Assembly (NCBI RefSeq): GCF_002252475.1
Contig: NZ_NNRK01000021.1
Span: forward strand, 1-64,000
Direction: 5' to 3'
Length of the DNA stretch: 64,000 nt
From: Brucella rhizosphaerae
Lineage (GTDB): Bacteria > Pseudomonadota > Alphaproteobacteria > Rhizobiales > Rhizobiaceae
This document shows, one piece after another, positions 51,535-60,541 of the stretch. The notes beneath the pieces were generated by a model, which was not told the DNA's origin, made no database searches, and saw only the letters and a list, made by a program, of their open reading frames with translations. A program made the position numbers and the translations under genes. The stretch's first letter is position 1. Each line of letters starts with the position of its first letter.

Positions 51535-52415
51535 CCTTCGAGCCACGTGTCGAGTTGCTGCGGATTCTCACCAATCCACTTGGTCACGGCGGCTTTTGCC
51601 TCCATACCATCTTCCAGGATCAGCTTCATCATTGTACTTTCCATCGCGGTATCGAACTTCAGGTTCGAGAGGAAATGCGAAACATTGGGGCAATCTGTTG
51701 CATAGTTTTTGCGCGTAAGAGTTTCTACAGTTGCCGCGCCGTCATCCGGCCCAAAGACATTATCGCCATTCTCAAGATAGGTCAGCTTGTATTTAATGTT
51801 CATCGGATGCGGGGTCCATGCGAAGAATACAATAGGCTCGTTCTTCCGCACTGCATTTTGAACCTGTGAAAGCATTGCCTGCTCACTGGACTCTGCCAAC
51901 TGGAAATCCTTTAGTCCAAATTTGTCGTTCTCGACCATGGTTTGGATTGTGGCATTGGCGCTGCTGCCGGCTTCGATACCGTAGATCTTGCCACCAAGCT
52001 GATCCTTGAAATTGGCTATGTCTGCGTATTGCTTGATATCAAGATTCCCACCTGTGGTCGCAAGGCCGATCTTGGCCCCTTCCAGATTAGTCGCCGCTCG
52101 TTCTATCTTGTTGCCTTCCAGATAAGGCTTTCGTACTTCTTCCTGAAGTGGCATCCAGTTTCCAAGAAAAATATCAATTTGTCCGTTTTCAAGTGATTGC
52201 AGGGTCACGGGTACAGACAGAATAGTTGTCTGAGGTTCGTAGTCAGCCAATTCTAACAGAAGCGACGCTAGTGCCGTCGTTGCGGTGATGTCGGTCCAGC
52301 CGACATCTGAAAATTTCGGCGTCTTGCAGGCGTTCTCTTCTGCGGCATGGGCGGAAATCACCAGCATGCTCGTGATCGCAGTTGTGGCGAGGCATAGATT
52401 GAGCTTCTTCATCAT
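51507..52415 (-). CDS. choX: Choline/betaine ABC transporter binding protein, 3' end replaced by IS sequence
   Basis: 302 residues with a signal peptide (cleavage near SAHAAEEN). Matches the ChoX/OpuAC pattern: KFSDVGWTDITATTALASLL, the GNWMPLQEE stretch and FFAWTPHPMN, which contribute aromatic residues to the quaternary-amine cage. The native C-terminus is missing: after LDTWLEGV the frame enters the IS terminal repeat and ends with LQTFHQ, so probably 10-20 residues are lost. In rhizobia choX is followed by choW and choV (permease and ATPase); here the IS and CDI remnants follow, so the transporter is incomplete at this locus. Confidence 0.85.
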   Translation of the reverse strand: MMKKLNLCLATTAITSMLVISAHAAEENACKTPKFSDVGWTDITATTALASLLLELADYEPQTTILSVPVTLQSLENGQIDIFLGNWMPLQEEVRKPYLEGNKIERAATNLEGAKIGLATTGGNLDIKQYADIANFKDQLGGKIYGIEAGSSANATIQTMVENDKFGLKDFQLAESSEQAMLSQVQNAVRKNEPIVFFAWTPHPMNIKYKLTYLENGDNVFGPDDGAATVETLTRKNYATDCPNVSHFLSNLKFDTAMESTMMKLILEDGMEAKAAVTKWIGENPQQLDTWLEGVLLQTFHQ

Positions 52416-52931
52416 TCGTTCCCTGGTTTATTATTGAAACGTATATGATACGGGAACCTGAAAAGGTCCGTTTACATTTTACGCATTAAAGTTTGCGTTT
52501 TGCGAATTGTAGAAGCCTGCCCAGCTATGGTGAATGTTTTGCGCAGTTGCTGGACGTTTGGGTCGGATATTCGCACTGGAAGCACATTGCGTCTCAGATG
52601 CAGTGCATAAAAGGCTTTAGCTTTGGGAACTGTTTTAAGGGCTATGAATAGTTACCTGTTCCCATGATATCGCAATAATGCGTCAGGCGGCCAGGAAGTG
52701 TTGTCGCCAATTTGGTCTGAGACTGGGTTTCCTCCAAAACCCTCAGCGATAGCATCGATAATTGAGGTTCGCGCGCAAAGCATTGGCATTGGAGTGGTTG
52801 GAATTACCGCGAAACGACAGAGTTCAACCGCGTATTGACGGACACCTCCAGCATAAACCGGCGAAACGCCGGTACAGGCTGAACGAGATCATCCGTATTC
52901 TACTCGCATCAGGTTTTGAAGGAGTAGTGGA
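52416..52931. other. Intergenic region between choX and the ThDP enzyme
   Basis: 516 bases holding the divergent promoters of choX and the gene at 52932. The only structural element noticed is a short hairpin CCGGCG-AAA-CGCCGG at 52858-52872, 60 bases before the plus-strand start. An open frame through its end (52762-52965) lacks protein features. Confidence 0.4.
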
Positions 52932-54683
52932 ATGCGCGGCGCGGATATTTTGGTCCAAATGTTGATTGGCTATGGCGTGGAGACAATCTTCGGAGTGCCG
53001 GGCGACACCAATGTACCTCTCTATGAAGCGCTTCAGCAGCGGGAGGGAGAAATACGCCATATCATGGCGCGTGACGAACGTTCCGCCGGCTATATGGCGG
53101 ATGCCTACGGACGCTTTACCAACAAACCGGGCGTTTTCGAATGTCCGTCGGGTGCGGGTGCTATGTATTCGCTGCCGCCTGTCGCTGAATCGAACGGATC
53201 TTCAATACCAGTGATCCTCCTGACCATCGATATTCCACTGCCCGGGGAGGGACGTGGTGTTCTGACCGAGCTTGATTGCGCCAAACTGTTTGAGCCGGTG
53301 ACAAAGCTTTCCGTTCAAGTGAAATCTGCCGAGAAATTGCCAGAAATCATCCGCCGCGCGTTTCGTGTGGCCTGTTCCGGTAAACCTGGCGCGGTCCATC
53401 TCCAGATCCCTGAGGATATGCTTCTCGCCGAGGTCGACCCTGCGCGTATTTCGCTGCATGTTGAAGAAGAGTGTAAAACCTTCCCGGCTTTCCCCACACT
53501 GCCGCCAAAGCAGAAGTTGCATGAACTGCTCGAACTGATTGCCAAGGCAGAACGACCTCTGATCGTCGCGGGTGGGGGCGTCAATCGTGCCCGTGCAGGC
53601 AGCCAGATTTCAAGGTTGGCCGAGAAGTATAACATTCCGATGTGTACAACGATGACTGGGCAGGGCGCGATCGATGACGATCACCGTCTGGCCATCGGTG
53701 TGATTGGCGACAATGGGTATCATCCCCATGCCAACTGGGCATTGGAACATTCCGATTTTACTTTGTTTGTTGGGTCGCGTATCGGTTCGGTGGTCACGAT
53801 CGGCTGGACATTCCCCAAGATCACACTCAATCGCCGACTGGCACAGATCGATATTTCGCCTGAAATCATGGCTAACAATTACGAGAATCTGCTCTCCATT
53901 CAGGGCGATGCATTGCTGGTTCTTGAAGAACTGTTGCAGATTGAGCTGACAATAGAGCCCAAAAAGCACGATGGCTGGATCGAGGAATTGAATGCCAGCA
54001 GGCGCATTTTCTGGGAGCATGCCGAGGAAGCTTTAAACGACGAGCGCGTGCCTTTGCGTCCGGAACGGGTTGTACGTTCCTTTAATGAAGCACTCAGTCA
54101 ATCTGGCCAACCAGCCCTGATATACTCCGATGCCGGTACACCGACGCCCTATATGACCCGCTTTCTGAAGATAAATGATCAGGAAACGCGTTTTGCCATT
54201 CCGCGTGCCTTTGGTGGTCTTGGATCAGCACTTCCCGCAACAGTTGGTGCATGGCGTGCCGACCCCACCAAACGGCCCATCGGACTGTTTGGGGATGGTT
54301 CATTCGGCATGACGGTAGGTGAGCTTGAAACGCTGGTGCGATTGCAGGTGCCTGCTATTTTGATCCTTTTCAACAATGCAACTTTCGGCTGGATCAAAGG
54401 CCTGCACCGGCTGAAAGGGCACAACCAATGCTTTGGCGTCGATTTTCTTGCTCCCAAAGGTCAAGCAATCGCCGAAGCTTATGGCTTAAAAGCATGGACG
54501 GCAAAAACTGCTGATGGGGTTGATACAGCCCTGGAGGAAGCCTTCGCATGGAAAGATGGGCCATGCTTCATCGACATTCATGTTGAATCAATCGCTGACC
54601 GTGTTCCCCCAGTATATTCATGGCTTTTGAAGCGCGGTGAAAACCCGCTGGATTTGAAGCCTGTTGAGCGTTCCTATATCTAA
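52932..54683 (+). CDS. Thiamine-diphosphate-dependent decarboxylase/synthase (acetolactate synthase-like)
   Basis: 583 residues; AAGGAG ribosome site before the ATG. Three-domain ThDP enzyme: pyrimidine domain (YGVETIFGVPGDTNVPLYEA, then ARDERSAGYMADAYGR with the cofactor-activating Glu), a central domain (RPLIVAGGGVNRARAG), and the diphosphate domain with GDGSFGMTVGELETL ending in the ILFNNATFGW part of the Gly-Asp-Gly/Asn-Asn motif. The family covers acetolactate synthase, benzoylformate decarboxylase, oxalyl-CoA decarboxylase and sulfoacetaldehyde acetyltransferase; the substrate cannot be fixed from sequence. No small regulatory subunit is nearby, which argues against biosynthetic acetolactate synthase. 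The neighbouring D-amino-acid operon suggests a 2-oxo acid substrate, by inference only. Confidence 0.8.
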   Translation: MRGADILVQMLIGYGVETIFGVPGDTNVPLYEALQQREGEIRHIMARDERSAGYMADAYGRFTNKPGVFECPSGAGAMYSLPPVAESNGSSIPVILLTIDIPLPGEGRGVLTELDCAKLFEPVTKLSVQVKSAEKLPEIIRRAFRVACSGKPGAVHLQIPEDMLLAEVDPARISLHVEEECKTFPAFPTLPPKQKLHELLELIAKAERPLIVAGGGVNRARAGSQISRLAEKYNIPMCTTMTGQGAIDDDHRLAIGVIGDNGYHPHANWALEHSDFTLFVGSRIGSVVTIGWTFPKITLNRRLAQIDISPEIMANNYENLLSIQGDALLVLEELLQIELTIEPKKHDGWIEELNASRRIFWEHAEEALNDERVPLRPERVVRSFNEALSQSGQPALIYSDAGTPTPYMTRFLKINDQETRFAIPRAFGGLGSALPATVGAWRADPTKRPIGLFGDGSFGMTVGELETLVRLQVPAILILFNNATFGWIKGLHRLKGHNQCFGVDFLAPKGQAIAEAYGLKAWTAKTADGVDTALEEAFAWKDGPCFIDIHVESIADRVPPVYSWLLKRGENPLDLKPVERSYI

Positions 54684-54685
54684 GC

Positions 54686-55600
54686 TTATAACGCCACAGG
54701 CTGATGGCGTCTGTGGCGTTTTGCTTCCGCAATGAACCAGTCGCGAAAGAGGCGAACATTTTTCGAGCCCTGACGCGCCTGCGCTGAGCAAAGAAAATAA
54801 CTCTCTCCTGATGTCTGGACACGCTCCAGCGCCAGTTTGAGTTTTCCAGAAGCTAACTCATCCTGCACGAAAATCCTGGGGGCGATCGCAAGACCCATAC
54901 CAGCAACTGCACATTGGATGATCACATCATGTGTTGGCAGGCGCGGGCCAAAGATGCGCTTATTATAGTGGATACCCGCACCCCGTAGCCAGTGAAGCCA
55001 TAGGCTGGGCCTATTTGAGTTCTGTATCAGCGGAAAGTCGAGCAATTCGACATCGCCAGTCAGCCTGTTCTCAGGAACGACGTCTGGCGACCCCACCACG
55101 ACGAGTTCTTCTGGGAACAACAGATGACTGCGCACGTTCGCCCAGTTGCCGATGCCACGCAGCACGGCCAGATCAAGGTCGGACTTACCCCAGTCGAGAT
55201 CATGTGAACACGGAAATACTTCAAACCATATTTGTGGATGCGCTCTGGCGAAGTCGCTGATGATGCTTGGTGCCCATTTCCGCATCAGTGTGGGCGGCAG
55301 ACCAATCTTAAGCATTCCTTGCGTCTTGTATCCACGAACTGCATCCATAGATACTTCTTCAAGTTTCGCGAGAATGCGCGAAACTTCGTCGTAATAGCTC
55401 TGCCCTTCTTCCGTCAATACCAGTCGTGGCCCTGCGCGCTCAAAAAGCTTTAGGCCGAGAAAAGATTCAAGATTCTGGATCTGACGGCTAACGCCGCTTT
55501 GCGTCATACCGAGATTTTCCGATGCACGTGTGAAGCTCAGATAGCGCACCGAAGCATCGAAAGCGTGCAGCGCAGAAAGGGACGGAAGAAAGCGGCGCAT
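54686..55600 (-). CDS. LysR-family transcriptional regulator
   Basis: 304 residues from the ATG at 55600, preferred over 55624 because GGGGA precedes it and the family's first helix begins there (MRRFLPSLSALHAFDASVRY). Helix-turn-helix TRASENLGMTQSGVSRQIQN, then a GcvA-like effector domain. It is divergent from the Lrp gene and converges with the ThDP-enzyme gene (2-base gap). It could control either the D-amino-acid operon or the ThDP enzyme. Confidence 0.9.
   Translation of the reverse strand: MRRFLPSLSALHAFDASVRYLSFTRASENLGMTQSGVSRQIQNLESFLGLKLFERAGPRLVLTEEGQSYYDEVSRILAKLEEVSMDAVRGYKTQGMLKIGLPPTLMRKWAPSIISDFARAHPQIWFEVFPCSHDLDWGKSDLDLAVLRGIGNWANVRSHLLFPEELVVVGSPDVVPENRLTGDVELLDFPLIQNSNRPSLWLHWLRGAGIHYNKRIFGPRLPTHDVIIQCAVAGMGLAIAPRIFVQDELASGKLKLALERVQTSGESYFLCSAQARQGSKNVRLFRDWFIAEAKRHRRHQPVAL
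54690..54720. terminator. Bidirectional terminator hairpin
   Basis: Perfect 10-bp inverted repeat AACGCCACAG / CTGTGGCGTT (54690-54699 and 54711-54720) followed by TTTT in the plus direction. It ends the ThDP-enzyme transcript and overlaps the last codons of the converging LysR gene. Confidence 0.75.
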
Positions 55601-55715
55601 CGGATTTCCCCAAAATTTCATCATGAGTTTAAGTCATGCATTATCCAATTTTCAATGCTTTTATTTGATGAGAAAGCGCCGCATTCTCATTGGAAAATAA
55701 CGATAAGGGAACACG

Positions 55716-56180
55716 ATGGACTATGGTGATAGTATCGACCGCAACCTGGTGAGTATCCTGGAAGAAAACGCACGCTTACCTGCGAGCGAACTGGCGCGGC
55801 GGGTGGGTCTTGCCCGATCGAGTGTTCAGGAGCGGATCGGCCGTCTGGAGCGACGCGGTGTAATACTGGGTTATCGCGCCATCGTTCGTCGGACGAAGGA
55901 TGACAGCAGCATTTCAGCCTATCTGTTCATCACAGCATCGCAGCGCATCGTACAGCGCTTGTTTGGAGCCTTGCGTGCTTATCCGGAAATTCTTGCAGCA
56001 GATGCTATCAGTGGCCCGGCGAACATATTGTGTCGGGTCCATGTCGGGTTTCTTGAAGATCTGGAAGCACTGATTGAAGAACTGGCGCAGATCGAAGGGA
56101 TCGAGAATGTCAGTTACTCGGTGGTCCTTTCCAATAAGTTTAACAGAGAAAGCAGCCTGGCGCATTCAAGCGCACAGTAA
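55716..56180 (+). CDS. Lrp/AsnC-family transcriptional regulator
   Basis: 154 residues: N-terminal winged helix (DRNLVSILEENARLPASELA, RRVGLARSSVQERIGRLERR) and a C-terminal RAM domain (AISGPANILCRVHVGFLEDL) for amino-acid sensing and oligomerisation. It lies 28 bases before the binding-protein gene of the amino-acid transporter on the same strand, so it is probably part of that operon and controls it in response to the imported amino acid. Confidence 0.9.
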   Translation: MDYGDSIDRNLVSILEENARLPASELARRVGLARSSVQERIGRLERRGVILGYRAIVRRTKDDSSISAYLFITASQRIVQRLFGALRAYPEILAADAISGPANILCRVHVGFLEDLEALIEELAQIEGIENVSYSVVLSNKFNRESSLAHSSAQ

Positions 56181-56208
56181 TGCTCGGTTCAAACAAGAGG
56201 GAAACACA

Positions 56209-57042
56209 ATGAATAGACGTAAGTTTATCCAGACAACGTTTTTGGGCGGTGCAGCGGTCATGCTAGCGCCCGGATTTTCATGGGCTGTCGAAGAAGGTGC
56301 GACACTGAAAGCCATCAAGGATCGAGGCGCTCTGCGCATTGGTGTGTTCAATGGCACGCCGCCTTACTATCAGAAAAATCTCGCCACAGGCGAATGGGAT
56401 GGCTTTTGCGTTTCCATGGGCAAAGATCTGGCTGAAAATATCGGCGTTCCACTGGAAATGGTAGAAACCACCTGGGGTAATTCTGTCATGGACCTTCAGA
56501 GCGGCAAGATCGACATTATGTTTGCTCTCAGCAATAATCCTGAACGCGCAAAAACCGTCGATTTCACCGAAGCCATGATGGACAATGTCTTTACCGTCAT
56601 CACCAGTAAGGACCGCGAGATCAAAAGCTGGGAAGAATTGAACAAGCCGGAAATCCGTGTCACGGTTGATCTGGGCTCCACGCAGGATCTTTTCGCCCGC
56701 AAAACGCTGCCCAATTGCACGCTTGTTGCGCTTAAAGGTGCAGATGAAACGGTTATTGCACTACAGTCCGGCCGGGCTGATGCGATTGTGCAGGTTGCTC
56801 TGATGTCCGTGGTGACAGCGCATAAGCTTGGCGCGAAGTTTAAAGTATTTGTTCCGGAGCCGCTGGATAGCCAGCCAACGACGATTGGCGTGCGCAAGGA
56901 CGAAAAGGGCGAATTCCGCGACTATGTTGATGTTTGGCTGAAAAAGAGTCGCGAGGAAGGCAAGGTCAACGAATGGATCGTCAGCAGTCTTTCGCTTGTC
57001 GGCATTCAGCCATCTGACCTGCCGCCAACCCTGAAGTTCTGA
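56209..57042 (+). CDS. Amino-acid ABC transporter periplasmic binding protein
   Basis: 277 residues from the ATG at 56209 (AAGAGGGA ribosome site). The N-terminus NRRKFIQTTFLGGAAVMLAP carries a twin-arginine-like export signal, cleaved near FSWAVEEG. The mature protein is a family-3 solute-binding protein: LRIGVFNGTPPYYQKNLATG, DLAENIGVPLEMVETTWGNS and KIDIMFALSNNPERAKTVDF. Encoded ahead of a racemase-like protein, one permease and an ATPase, so this is a polar amino-acid importer. Ligand unknown; the operon's D-amino-acid oxidase-like and racemase-like genes suggest a D- or unusual amino acid. Confidence 0.9.
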   Translation: MNRRKFIQTTFLGGAAVMLAPGFSWAVEEGATLKAIKDRGALRIGVFNGTPPYYQKNLATGEWDGFCVSMGKDLAENIGVPLEMVETTWGNSVMDLQSGKIDIMFALSNNPERAKTVDFTEAMMDNVFTVITSKDREIKSWEELNKPEIRVTVDLGSTQDLFARKTLPNCTLVALKGADETVIALQSGRADAIVQVALMSVVTAHKLGAKFKVFVPEPLDSQPTTIGVRKDEKGEFRDYVDVWLKKSREEGKVNEWIVSSLSLVGIQPSDLPPTLKF

Positions 57043-57055
57043 CGCGTCAACCATC

Positions 57056-57769
57056 ATGCAGCAGCAGCAAAGATCACTCGGTGTCATCATGCTTGACACT
57101 GGCTTTCCGCGTCCGCCTGGAGATGTCGGCAATTCAGCGTCATGGGAAATGCCGGTGCGCTTCACAAGGGTAAGTGGTGCGTCACCCGATAAAATCATCC
57201 GTCACGGTGGTGCAGGATTGATCGAAAACTTCATCGCGGCAGGGGAAGTTTTGATTGATCAGGGTTGCAGCGCGCTGGTTACCTCCTGTGGTTTCATGGC
57301 CAGGCATCAAAGTGTTCTAAGTGCAAAACTATCAGTGCCGATAGCAACGTCCAGTCTGCTTCAATTACCGATGGTTAGTACCCTGATAGGGCCTCATCGC
57401 AAAGTGGGTGTGATCACCTATGATAAAGCCAGTCTCGATGATGCGATTTTTATCGCCTGTCGTGCCGATATAAGAACACCAAGGATTGGTATGCCAAACG
57501 ACGGGGCATTTCGGGATCTGATTGAAGGCAGCGGGAATTATGATCGCGCCGCGCTTGAAGCTGAAATCATACTTGCGGTGCAATGGCTTCAGTCAGACCA
57601 TCCTGATCTTGGTGCCATTGTTTTTGAGTGCACGAACATGCCGCCATTTCGACCAGCAGTTGCAAAAGCCTGTGGCTTGCCGATCTTCGATGTTTTGTCG
57701 CTTGGGCATTGGCTGTTCAGCTCAACGTCATCCCGTGCCTTTGCCGGGATGTCAGAAAGAGTGAATTAA
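57056..57769 (+). CDS. Aspartate/glutamate racemase superfamily protein (first copy)
   Basis: 237 residues. Superfamily landmarks with the two catalytic cysteines: ALVTSCGFMARHQ near residue 79 and AIVFECTNMPPFRP near residue 191. The N-terminal stretch LGVIMLDTGFPRPPGDVGNS is shared with the second copy at 60542. Members racemise amino acids or hydantoins or cleave related compounds without cofactors. Its stop overlaps the ATG of the permease (TAATG), so it is part of the transport operon. The two copies are clearly related but diverged, which suggests different substrates or a heteromer. Confidence 0.85.
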   Translation: MQQQQRSLGVIMLDTGFPRPPGDVGNSASWEMPVRFTRVSGASPDKIIRHGGAGLIENFIAAGEVLIDQGCSALVTSCGFMARHQSVLSAKLSVPIATSSLLQLPMVSTLIGPHRKVGVITYDKASLDDAIFIACRADIRTPRIGMPNDGAFRDLIEGSGNYDRAALEAEIILAVQWLQSDHPDLGAIVFECTNMPPFRPAVAKACGLPIFDVLSLGHWLFSSTSSRAFAGMSERVN

Positions 57770-58425
57770 TGGACTATCAATGGGACTTCTCCGGCCTCTG
57801 GCAATATCGAGGATTGTTCCTCCAGGGGCTGGCCTACACTGTCGGCTTCACAGTGATCACGGTGCTTGCGGGTATTTTTGTTGGCACAGTCTTCGCTTTG
57901 GGCAGGCTTTCTGGCAATAAAATCATTACCGTGCCCATTATGACTGTCGTCGAGATATTTCGCTGTACACCAGTACTGGTGCAGCTCGTCTGGTGCTATT
58001 ACGCGCTGCCCATGCTCATCGGGTTTGAAATTTCACCAGCCATGGCGGCATTCATCACACTTACATTTTATGGAGCGGCATTTTACGCGGAAATCATCCG
58101 CGGCGGCATTGTTTCAATAGACGCCGGGCAATGGGATGCGGGGCGTGCTATCGGTATGCGTCGCGGTCAGCTCATGGGTAAGATCATTCTACCGCAGGCG
58201 TTACGCCGTATGGTGCCGCCACTGGTCAACCAATCAGTGCTTCAGCTTAAGAATACATCGCTTCTGTCGGTTCTTGCTGTACCCGACCTTCTTTATCAGG
58301 GTCAGCTCGTCACCTCGGCAACCTATCGTCCACTTGAAACCTACACCTTGATTGCAGTGCTGTATCTCGCAGTTCTCTTTCCGCTGACACGGCTCGCCCA
58401 TGGGCTGGAAGGCAGGCTGAAATGA
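57769..58425 (+). CDS. Amino-acid ABC transporter permease (HisM/GlnP type)
   Basis: 218 residues from the ATG overlapping the previous stop; the frame is open further upstream but only inside the racemase gene. About five membrane spans and the cytoplasmic EAA loop EIIRGGIVSIDAGQWDAGRA that contacts the ATPase. Only one permease gene is present, so it probably acts as a homodimer. Confidence 0.92.
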   Translation: MDYQWDFSGLWQYRGLFLQGLAYTVGFTVITVLAGIFVGTVFALGRLSGNKIITVPIMTVVEIFRCTPVLVQLVWCYYALPMLIGFEISPAMAAFITLTFYGAAFYAEIIRGGIVSIDAGQWDAGRAIGMRRGQLMGKIILPQALRRMVPPLVNQSVLQLKNTSLLSVLAVPDLLYQGQLVTSATYRPLETYTLIAVLYLAVLFPLTRLAHGLEGRLK

Positions 58426-58462
58426 GGAGCTGTATGAAGCGCCATTCTAGTGGAGACACGCC

Positions 58463-59233
58463 ATGAATGCTGGACCTATGATTGAAGTGCGCGGACTAAA
58501 AAAGTCATTTGGCGACATCGAAGTCCTGCGCAATATCAGCCTTGCCGTCGAGCGAGGTCAGGTTGTAGCCCTGATAGGGCCAAGTGGCTCCGGTAAATCG
58601 ACGCTGCTGCGCAGCCTTAATCTGCTTTCGTTGCCTGATGCGGGTTACATCGCAATCGGCGAGCAGAAGATAGATTTCTCTTCAGGGAATGTTTCTCTGA
58701 AGGATAAATATCTCGCGGCATTCCGTGCCAATACCGGTATGGTGTTTCAGAACTTCAATCTGTTTCCGCATATGAGCGTTCTCGATAACGTCATGGTCGG
58801 CCCGGTTACAGTTCTGAAACAGGACAAAAAATCCGCTCGTGATCTGGCAATGGAATTGCTGGAAAAGGTAGGGCTTGCAGCCCGTGCTGATGCTCGACCC
58901 GAGCAGCTTTCCGGTGGTCAGAAACAGCGTGTGGCGATTGCGAGAGCGCTCGCCATGCGTCCCGAAGTGATGCTGTTTGATGAGGCCACTTCAGCTCTTG
59001 ATCCAGCACTGGTCGGTGAAGTTCTGGCGGTAATCCGGCAACTGGCTGAGCAGGGCATGACGATGATCCTCGTCACTCATGAAATGGCATTTGCACGTGA
59101 CGTTGCTGACAAAGTCATATTTATGCAGGACGGCTATGTCGTTGAAACGGGTAATGCACGTGAGATGATCAACGAACCCCGTGAAGCCGCAACCCGAGAG
59201 TTCCTGAGCCACTTTCATGGTGGCCTCGCATAA
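58463..59233 (+). CDS. Amino-acid ABC transporter ATPase
   Basis: 256 residues with Walker A GPSGSGKST, signature LSGGQKQRVAIARAL, Walker B VMLFDEATSALDP and the H-loop LVTHEMAFARDVADKV, a classical GlnQ/HisP-type ATPase. Thirty-seven bases after the permease; it energises the importer formed with the proteins at 56209 and 57769. Confidence 0.93.
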   Translation: MNAGPMIEVRGLKKSFGDIEVLRNISLAVERGQVVALIGPSGSGKSTLLRSLNLLSLPDAGYIAIGEQKIDFSSGNVSLKDKYLAAFRANTGMVFQNFNLFPHMSVLDNVMVGPVTVLKQDKKSARDLAMELLEKVGLAARADARPEQLSGGQKQRVAIARALAMRPEVMLFDEATSALDPALVGEVLAVIRQLAEQGMTMILVTHEMAFARDVADKVIFMQDGYVVETGNAREMINEPREAATREFLSHFHGGLA

Positions 59234-59259
59234 GCGCACGCGCAGAACGGATAAATGTC

Positions 59260-60516
59260 ATGACGGGCAATGTTATTGTCGTCGGGGCTGGTATTATCGG
59301 CTCCACCACCGCATTGCGACTGGCTGAGGCTGGCCTTAAGGTAACACTATGTGATGGTTCAGAGCCGGGCGGCCAGCAAAGTGCGAGCTATGGCAATGGT
59401 GGCTGGATCAGCCCTGCTTCCATTATTCCAATGAGCATGCCGGGTCTTTGGCGACAGGTTCCAGGCTTTCTGCTTGATCGCAACGGGCCGCTAACACTTG
59501 ACTGGAGATCTGTACCAAGACTGGCGCCGTGGCTCATGCGGTTTTTGCTTGCAGGAGCAACGAAATCGCGTGTGACGAAAACTGCAGCCAAGCTCAACTG
59601 GTTGCTCAATGATGGCCCCCAAAGGCATCTCGATCTTGCGAAGAAGACTGGGCAGGGGCATCTCATTGTGCAGAAGGGGTTGCTTTACGCTTATCCTGAT
59701 CGTTCTGCTTTTGAGGCTGAGGCTCTCAGCTGGCAATTGCGTCGCGACAACGGCGTTCTATTCAACGAATGGCAGGAAGCAGAACTACGCGAACGTGTCC
59801 CGGCGCTTGGAAGTAATTTTCGTTTTGCCATTCATGTGACGGAAGGCGCACATTGTCTTGATACAGGTACTTACGTTTCCGGGATTGCTGCACAAGCCGA
59901 AACAGCGGGCGTTCAGTTCATCCGCAAGAATGTTGTAAGAGTTCTCAGTGGGGTTTCCCCACGAGTCGTCTTCGATGACAATGAGAGTGTTGCTGCTGAT
60001 CATGTTGTGCTTGCAGCAGGCATTCATTCAGGGCGCATTATGCGTGATCTTGGCATGTATGTGCCGATGCAAAGTGAGCGCGGCTATCACGTAACCCTGC
60101 CGATGAGCAAACTGCCCTTCGATATACCGATCATGCCGAGCACAGGGCGAATGGGCAATACGCCCACCAATATGGGATTGCGGCTTTCAGGTCAGGTTGA
60201 ACTGGCAACAGTGGAAAAAGCACCGGACTGGCGACGTTCAGAAGTACTGTTAAAACACGCTCTGGCGAGTTATCCCAATCTGACAAAGCAGGATTTTCAG
60301 CATCTCAAATTTTGGATGGGGCATCGGCCATCACCTGCGGACGGAGTTCCGATTATAGGCCAATTTGCACGCTATTCCGGAGTTATCGCAGCTTTCGGCC
60401 ATGGTCATATCGGGATCGCTGCAGCACCCAAGACTGCCGATATGGTTCTCGAAGCGATTAACAATGTGTCTTCAGAAAGCGCTCGCGCTTTCTCGCCGGC
60501 TCGGTTCGGTCACTAG
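59260..60516 (+). CDS. FAD-dependent D-amino-acid dehydrogenase-like oxidoreductase
   Basis: 418 residues. N-terminal dinucleotide-binding fold VIVVGAGIIGSTTALRLAEA, followed by GGQQSASYGNGGWISPASII as in DadA-type enzymes, and a C-terminal segment WMGHRPSPADGVPIIG then GHGHIGIAAAPKTA that closes the FAD site. DadA enzymes oxidise D-amino acids to 2-oxo acids and pass electrons to the respiratory chain. In this operon it would process the imported substrate, after isomerisation by one of the racemase-like proteins if the substrate is the L-form. Substrate not determined. Confidence 0.88.
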   Translation: MTGNVIVVGAGIIGSTTALRLAEAGLKVTLCDGSEPGGQQSASYGNGGWISPASIIPMSMPGLWRQVPGFLLDRNGPLTLDWRSVPRLAPWLMRFLLAGATKSRVTKTAAKLNWLLNDGPQRHLDLAKKTGQGHLIVQKGLLYAYPDRSAFEAEALSWQLRRDNGVLFNEWQEAELRERVPALGSNFRFAIHVTEGAHCLDTGTYVSGIAAQAETAGVQFIRKNVVRVLSGVSPRVVFDDNESVAADHVVLAAGIHSGRIMRDLGMYVPMQSERGYHVTLPMSKLPFDIPIMPSTGRMGNTPTNMGLRLSGQVELATVEKAPDWRRSEVLLKHALASYPNLTKQDFQHLKFWMGHRPSPADGVPIIGQFARYSGVIAAFGHGHIGIAAAPKTADMVLEAINNVSSESARAFSPARFGH

Positions 60517-60541
60517 TAACCAATTTCAGAGGAATGATACG

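Noticed and set aside
52858-52872. Small hairpin CCGGCG-AAA-CGCCGG as a riboswitch or attenuator
   Set aside because: Too short, with no conserved riboswitch features and no T-tract or leader peptide; probably incidental.
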